Part shown: in pieces, positions 58,143-64,000 of the stretch
Position numbering within the stretch: position 1 is the first letter of the stretch
Layout of the letters: every line of letters begins with the position of its first letter
Origin: Hyparrhenia diplandra
Taxonomy: Eukaryota > Streptophyta > Magnoliopsida > Poales > Poaceae
Direction: 5' to 3'
Assembly (NCBI GenBank): GCA_015847255.1
Contig: JADLZK010012217.1
Coordinates: 1-64,000, forward strand
DNA length: 64,000 bases
Translations under genes and position numbers: made by a program
Notes under the pieces: generated by a model
What the model was told of the DNA's origin: nothing
Database searches by the model: none
The model's input: only the letters and a program-made list of their open reading frames with translations

Positions 58143-59476
58143 AGCTAGCATACACACACGTGTATGTCACACCCTCGGCTCAGCTCCTAGTGAAGTGAGC
58201 AGAGCTAGTGCTAACAGACTTGCTCATCTCGTTGGGCTGAGATGATCTTCGCATATCATGGGCCTTTTTACTGTTTGGGCTTGTCGTTGTTAGTAGCTAA
58301 TGAATACTCAGCCATAGATGGTTAGATACAATACAATTGTACCTATACACGGTTTGAGAGGATCATGAAAATGCATGTAGGGCACTAATCCATTTTTTTT
58401 CATGTCCACCGCTACTCCCTCCATCACCAAATAAATCAATTCTTAGAATCCGTAATTTTATAGAAAAAATAACATCTACGGAACAAAATCTCATGAAAAG
58501 AGTAAAATACACCCTGATTTCTTAAACCATTTGACTCTTCCCATCTGCGTACTCAAACTTTCAAAACAAATATCCAGTTCCTTCATCTATTTTCGCAGCA
58601 CACACAGTCCAGAAGCAGCCACAGCCACAGCAGCCACATCCAATGTGTCCGTGCCACAGTGGCAATCGAAGGGCGAGGTCATTGCAATTTATCAAAAAAA
58701 AAAACGTTGTTTTCCTCACTTTCAAGTTTCAACCACAGACACCCTCAAAAAAAAAAAAAAAAAAAAAAAAACACAGACACCCTCTCCCCCAATCTTGGCT
58801 TGGTCTTCTTCAGGCTCCAGAAACAGCACCTCACGCACCCAGGACACCGCTGCCGCCGTAAGGACGTCTCGAGGTGGTGGAACAGGGGCTGGAGCTCCGG
58901 TCAGCCAGCAATGGGCCACGGGCGAGAACGAGCAGGGCGCAGCAAGGGAGGGTCCGCTATCCTCGATGCCTCACTCACCAACGTCGACGTCAACCGCACG
59001 ACCATCCGCACTCTGCTGCCGCGGGTCTGCTGGCATCAGCGACCGTGATGCATCGGCCCGTGGCTGCGCATGGCGAGGTGGCCAACTGGCCATGCTCCTA
59101 GCCGCGTGCAGCAGCGGCACCCCGGCGGCGTAGGCTGCGGCAGACGGGGTGCTCTGGAACCTCCTTGCGTTCCCGGCGTTCATACGCGTGCTCGCCCACG
59201 CACCCACCGGCGCACCCACAGGCCACCCACCCCTGCTCCGGCTCAAGCAGCCACACACGCGTGCTCCAGCGGAGCGGCGAACACGGCGTGACGGGTGTGC
59301 ATGCCACCGCCACCGCCATGGGCGTGCTCTGCACGCCGTCGCGTCCCCGCAGCTGCCGTCTCTTTTGGTGCCGGCGGCCGTCTCCACGAGTGTGCGTGAG
59401 CGGGTGAGCGTGGGCGGGCTGGCTGCGCAGTCGCCGCACGGGCGCGCGAGCAAGCACCGCCGCCACTGCCGCGAGC
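58143..59476. other. Intergenic DNA with MITE remnant and poly(A) run
   Basis: 58,415-58,500 starts CTCCCTCCATCACCAAATAA after TA, like the left end of a Stowaway with no right end found. A run of about 24 A lies at 58,747-58,770. 58.8-59.5 kb is GC-rich with long open frames on both strands and no family signature. Confidence 0.35.
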
Positions 59477-59707
59477 ATGCGTGCGAGGAACCGCGTCCAC
59501 ACAGATAAGCGCCTGCGAGCCACCGTTGTGCCCGTGTACGCCGCCCTCGCGCTCACCGGGGCCAGGTGCAGGTGCGACGGCGCCGAGAACCCGTTGTTCA
59601 ACAAGGCCATGGCGTATGTGGCCGCGCTACCGTCGCTGGAGGACGCGGACGCCGCGTGCGTTGTGTGCTCGGCGTCGCGGACCAATGGCATGCGTGCCTC
59701 GCGTTGA
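59477..59707 (+). pseudogene. AAA-ATPase N-terminal (AAA_assoc-like) fragment
   Basis: One plus-strand frame reads ENPLFNKAMAYVAALPSLED followed by ADAACVVCSASRTNG. This matches the N-terminal associated domain of plant HSR4/AATP1-type AAA-ATPases, where a tract like YVxSLPSLEDADAACV is conserved. Similarity stops at once after RTNG, and no Walker A or B motif follows before gene E begins 338 bp downstream. It is a truncated exon, not a gene. Confidence 0.6.
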
Positions 59708-60044
59708 CCAGCGCGAGCGCCGGCTACTCCGCGCACCACGCTAAACTAAATGTCAGTCAATCCTTGGCTGCTGCTGACTTTCCTCAACTTCACCCTCAAA
59801 AAAAAAAAGATACCAGAAAACCACCGTCGTTCTTGGTAGTTTCGCGGTCGTTGCCCTTTGAGGAATTGGGAGTGATGTGCAAGAAATCAACATCTCTAAC
59901 TCACTATTTATATGTAATCACTTGAAACATCTTCAAATTAAGCACTAGGTAGCTCCCAGTTTTCCCAAGCACCACGCAGAGGATCAGATCGACTCGGTAT
60001 CAGCAAAAGGCCATTCTTGCGTTCAAAGTGCAAGCGGCCCAACC

Positions 60045-61572
60045 ATGAGGCTTCTTCCCGCGGCCGTGGCGCCATTCCTGCTCCTCCTCTTTCTCTTATC
60101 ATCGTGCCCTCGCATCGCCTGCTCCAGCCAGCAGAAGCGCTTCACCTCCATACTCAGTTTCGGCGATTCGTACGTCGACACCGGCAACCTGGTCAGGTGG
60201 GAAGACCCCGTCCTTGAGAGCCTCAACCTGAGGAACCCACCCTACGGCGAGACGTTCTTCGGCCACCCGTCCGGTCGCGCCACCAATGGCCGCATCGTCC
60301 TCGACTTCATTGGTATGTATTGTCACTGTTGGTTTTATTTCAACCTAATGATTATATATGAACTGACGTCAAATCTTTTCCTTATTATTATGAACACGCA
60401 GCCGATGCTTTGGGTCTACCTTTCGTGCCGCCGGTGCTGTCTAGAGAGCAGAACTTCTCGACGGGGGTAAACTTTGCGGTGGCCGGAGCGACGGCTCTGA
60501 ATTTGACGTACCTTCAGGGGCACAACGTCACCGTCGTCCCTCCGATCAATAGCTCCTTGAACGACCAGCTTCGTTGGTTCGAGAAACTGAAGCCATCGCT
60601 TTGCCGCAACACACCAGCTGGTACTGGTAATACTAAAACTTCAGCGCTGCCACATCTAATCTAGTTACAGTAACTAAGCTAGTCTAGTGTCACATGCTAT
60701 TAATTAAATGCAGTATCCAGCGATTGCTTAGGCGAGTCTCTCTTCATCATGGGGCAGTTTGGAGGAAACGACTTCATCAACATGTTGTTCGACTCTAACA
60801 TGACCCTGGAACAAGCGAGATCGTTTGTTCCAGAGATTGTCAACACCATTTCCATCGGTGTCGAGGTATGTGCTACAAAAAAGTGAACACCATACGCATG
60901 AACTTATCATGTCTGCATAGGATCGACTTCATCAACGTTTGACGAACTGCATCATCTGCGTGCCTGCAGAGGCTGATCCGTCACGGCGCCAAGTACGTCG
61001 TCGTGGTGGATATCGTCCCCGTCGGCTGTCTGCCCGCCACACTGGCGACCCACTCGAGCCCCAACAAAGGTGACTACGACCAGTACGGCTGTCTCAAGAG
61101 CTTCAACACCAGGCTGTCGCAGTTCCACAACACACTTCTCCGGCGACGCGTCGACGTGCTCCGGAGAAGGTACCCACACACAAGAGTCGTCTTCGCCGAG
61201 CACTACCGGCCCATGGTCACGTTTCTGCAGGACCCTGATCATTTCGGTAAGCTCCGGCCTATTTTAGACAGAAAAAAAAAAACGAACTAGAGTATGTATT
61301 TTCTTTGTTGAAAGCACGTTTCTGAAATCGTTGTTGCAGGGTTCAACCACAGCACAACTCTGGTTAACTGCTGCGGCGCCGGCGGTGGCCCATACAACGA
61401 AAACTGGAATACACCCTGCGGTACTCCAGGAGCCACCACCGCGTGCGCAGCTCCGTCCGAGGCCATCAACTGGGACGGCATCCACCTCACCGAGTCAGCG
61501 TATAGCAGCATCGCCCATGGATGGCTGCACGGGCCCTACGCTGATCCACCGATTCTACAACTGCTCAATTGA
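60045..61572 (+). CDS. GDSL esterase/lipase (gene E), five exons, intact
   Basis: Exons 60,045-60,312, 60,402-60,620, 60,714-60,865, 60,970-61,246 and 61,340-61,572 join with GT-AG introns (phases 1,1,0,1) into 382 residues. Residues 1-27 form a signal peptide ([12 protein letters not shown]). Block I is [12 protein letters not shown] (Ser42), block [11 protein letters not shown] (Gly179, Asn181), block V WDGIHLTE (Asp351, His354). Several N-glycosylation sequons (NLT, NVT, NSS) lie in exon 2. A TATTTATAT element about 140 bp upstream may be its TATA box. It is the last member of the array and the most diverged in the region after exon 2 ([20 protein letters not shown]). Like A and B it has no frame break. 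Confidence 0.94.
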
Positions 61573-61681
61573 GAAAGTCTTAGCTTTAGTCCATCTTGAT
61601 GTTCAAGTAAGGTTTTTAAGTTTGCGTTTGTGAAACGATCAGTTTCTGTTGTGTGCGTAATCATGTATGAATAACAAAATC

Positions 61682-61687
61682 AATAAA
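61682..61687 (+). terminator. Polyadenylation signal of gene E
   Basis: AATAAA in ATCAATAAAGGG, 110 bp after the stop codon. Confidence 0.5.
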
Positions 61688-61736
61688 GGGAGAATTTTGT
61701 AAGTTAGGTCTAATTCCTTTTATCAAAAAAAAAGAT

Positions 61737-63102
61737 AAAAGATAATGAAACCATTCACTCTGAGGCTGGGCAAAGCCAGCGCACCCCAGTCGCCCCACAC
61801 GCGGGCGACCCCGGGAAACCCCTAGCCGCCGCCGCCGCACCTCCTCGACCTCCCTCCCCGCCGCGCCGGAGCAGGCGCCGGCAAGGCCACGCGGCCTGCC
61901 GGGATGGTGGCGGCGGGGCTCCATCTCCTTCTTCGGCGGTGCGGCGGCGCCGACGGCGCGGCTCGACGCGCGGCGCCTCGCCCGATCTTTGCGTGGGGGC
62001 GTGGCGAGGTGACGCGCGCCGGTCGCGGCTGGGCGTCGGCGGTGGCCAGCGGGTGGAGGATGGCGGCGATGGCGGGCTTCCTCGGCTCCCCTCCCCCTCT
62101 TCTCCTTGTCGCGGCGCCAGTGGCCGGTCTGGGCCCTCCTCGGACCGGGCGGCGGATCCGTCGCCGGCGGCCGGACGCCGCTGCCGGTGGCGGCCGGATC
62201 TTCGCCTTTGGCGGCGGATTGGGCGCCCCGGCTGCTGGGGTGGCTCAGTCTTCTTGGCGAGGGTGGTGCGGCGTGCGGGCTCGGGCCCTGGATTTCCTCC
62301 TTCTTCACGCCGGATCCGGTGCTCCCCGGGCTTGGTGCGGCGCCACAGGGCCGACGGCGGTTGTCCACCTTCTTCTTCAGTCTTCTTCATGGCGGCGGTG
62401 ATGCCCTGGGGCCGGAGGTCCATTTCCGGTGCCTAGGGTGGGGTAGTCCGCGGGGGTTCCCCGGTGAGAGCGATCAGCTCGTGCTCCCGAGGAAGAGCCG
62501 CCTGCGGAGGCCGCGGCCACGACCAAGACAAAGACGAAGAGGGCGCTGCCTTGCGGCTGGTGGACACGCGGGCAGCAGTGTGATGGCTGGTTCTTCGGCA
62601 TGTCGCTTTGGCAGTGGGGGTGGCTGACGCAGCTTGCGGCTGTGATGCGCAGCCGGCGCGTCGATGCCCCTCTGGCGAGGTTTCAGCAGGGCGACTAGCA
62701 GCGACACGGCGACGACTTCCTAAGTCCGAGATCCTGAGCCGAGGTCTGAACTGGGGTCCCTTGGGCGAAAGCCTAGCGACGGCGATCCTGCGGGCGCCGT
62801 TTCCCTGTTGGGGGCGTCGCGTCCCTAGTTTTGCTCCACGGGTGAAAACCCGGTCCATTGGACTAGAGACGGCGGCGTTTTGAGCGTCGTAACCTTGCTG
62901 AGGGCGTTGTTGTGGAGTTGGACTAGGCTTGGCTTCTCCGGACTTAGCTTCTTATTTGGGTTGTCGTTTCACTCTATTGTTAACGTGGGTGATTTGCCCC
63001 TGTAGCGGTCTGCTACATGTGGGTGGTGGTGTTGTAAACTCTATTCTTCTTAATATAACCAAAGCCGGGAAACCGGATCTTTCAAAAAAAAAAAAAGATA
63101 AT
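61737..63102 (+). mobile_element. Poly(A)-tailed non-LTR retroelement
   Basis: The element runs from about 61,747 to a poly(A) run at 63,084-63,096. AAAAGATAAT precedes it (61,737-61,746) and recurs after the tail (63,093-63,102), so a target duplication of 6-10 bp is likely. Its end TTCTTAATATAACC, then AAAGCCGGGAAACCGG, then poly(A) resembles plant LINE-type 3' ends. The interior is GC-rich with long open frames on both strands, but I recognise no endonuclease or reverse transcriptase, so it is probably non-autonomous or 5'-truncated. Confidence 0.65.
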
Positions 63103-64000
63103 AGTTTTGGTTTGCACCAAGTCTACGTGCAACCATCTTGTGGAAAGGAGAAAACATATACGCTACTATATGCAGACCATCTCGTTTCAGCAAAGACCCA
63201 AACAATGCATTTTGTTGAGCTCAAAAGCTCATTTACGGACCAAGCCAGAAATTATAGGTACTTAGGCGCACTAATACGGAATCGATTTTCATCAACGATT
63301 TTAAGCAGATGTGGCTCAATTTTGAGCCTCCTCTATAGTGGCTGGAGAACCAATCCGCCTGTAGATACGCATCCTCGGAGACGGCTCCAAATATAACCAT
63401 TTCTACAGAACCATTTGTAGGGGCACGTGGCCAGCTGACTTTGGAGCCGCCTCTCGTATAAATAATTATAATTTCTATACCATAGTATGGGACAAGCCCC
63501 TTGCACACTCCGTCTCCTCCTCTCTCTCAATCCCCATCGTCTCTGCTCCTAAAACCCATCACTTCCAATGGACCTTGTGTACCGCAACAATGTCGAGTGG
63601 TCGATGGCTTCAACGCCAACACGCAAAACGAGTGCCCAGTTTGCCCTCTAGTGCGGTGGCAGCAGATCGAGGGGTGGATCCCATTGCAGATGACCATAAC
63701 CGCTAGCTAGAGCAAAGGCGCGGCGACGTCAATGGTCACCAACAAGATGGATCCAGTGTCGGGTCGCCAACAAGAAGTTTAACGATGAGCTTTGCGAAGC
63801 GAGTCAAAGGCCATGCGATGTCAACACCGACAATGAAGATGCCTCCCAAAGGCTGTCACCGGTGGATTGTGTCATGCTCGGGCAAGAAGAAGGTTACGAT
63901 ATTTCTCCCCTTTGGTAGGGTTAGGGCTTTAGGGCTCACCAGAAGTGTTCGCTTCCTTGCCTTAGGGTTTTAGGTTAGACCATTTCCCTCTTTTGTTAAG
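63103..64000. other. Intergenic DNA at right edge
   Basis: 63,240-63,480 contains GGAGACGGCTCC and GGAGCCGCCTC-type inverted motifs such as occur in CACTA subterminal regions, but no terminus is visible. No gene is recognised. Confidence 0.35.

Noticed and set aside
59098..59739. 213-codon minus-strand open frame
   Set aside because: Antisense to the AAA-ATPase fragment and Arg/Ala-rich, so it is a shadow frame.
61661..62423. 235- and 222-codon minus-strand open frames
   Set aside because: Arg/Pro/Ala-rich low-complexity translations from the GC-rich body of a retroelement. Nothing resembles a conserved domain.
1..64000. tRNA genes, rRNA, CRISPR arrays, bacterial operons
   Set aside because: None seen. 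The window is plant nuclear DNA with introns and grass transposons; I did not find cloverleaf or array structure by eye.

Overview
The window looks like nuclear DNA of a grass (Poaceae). Protein-coding exons are GC-rich and have plant GT-AG introns. The intergenic DNA is AT-rich and full of typical grass transposons: Stowaway MITEs with TA target duplications, a Tourist-like hairpin, a hAT MITE, a Mutator-like element, a Helitron, LINE-type insertions and gypsy-type LTRs. I cannot name the species.

The backbone is a tandem array of secreted GDSL esterase/lipase (SGNH hydrolase) genes, all on the + strand. Gene A is at 15,900-17,318, B at 30,175-33,751, a last-exon fragment B' at 44,786-44,925, C at 49,872-51,357, D at 53,450-56,559 and E at 60,045-61,572. 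A and E have the full five-exon structure. B has lost its two central introns and C its last intron, in each case exactly. A, B and E read open throughout. C and D each carry three one-base frame breaks.

Two other genes are on the - strand. One, at 21,019-21,420, is a single-exon CLE peptide precursor ending in the dodecapeptide RLVPSGPNPLHH. The other, at 40,870-43,344, is a four-exon gene with an unusual architecture: a von Willebrand factor A domain, then a transmembrane helix and an NDR1/HIN1-like (LEA_2) domain. It needs two one-base corrections and a GC-AG intron.

Region by region: 1-7.0 kb is a decayed Helitron on the - strand, with a polygalacturonase fragment beside it (7.6-7.9 kb). 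8.2-12.8 kb holds tandem repeats, a 756-bp Mutator-like element with imperfect 9-bp target duplications and a 319-bp hAT MITE with a perfect 8-bp duplication. 14-30 kb holds gene A, the CLE gene, MITEs and a 5'-truncated LINE. 33.0-39.4 kb and 44.3-47.5 kb are two copies of one segmental duplication on either side of the VWA-LEA_2 gene. Copy 1 contains a 2.9-kb solo LTR with a perfect 5-bp target duplication, and an insertion made of little more than a poly(A) tail. 49.8-61.6 kb is the dense part of the GDSL array, with an AAA-ATPase fragment. 61.7-63.1 kb is a poly(A)-tailed retroelement.

The GDSL genes probably act on the same class of ester substrates in the secretory or apoplastic space. 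The CLE and VWA-LEA_2 genes show no obvious functional link to them. The frame breaks are almost all single missing bases and several sit in short G/C or A runs, so I treat assembly or consensus error as at least as likely as pseudogenisation.
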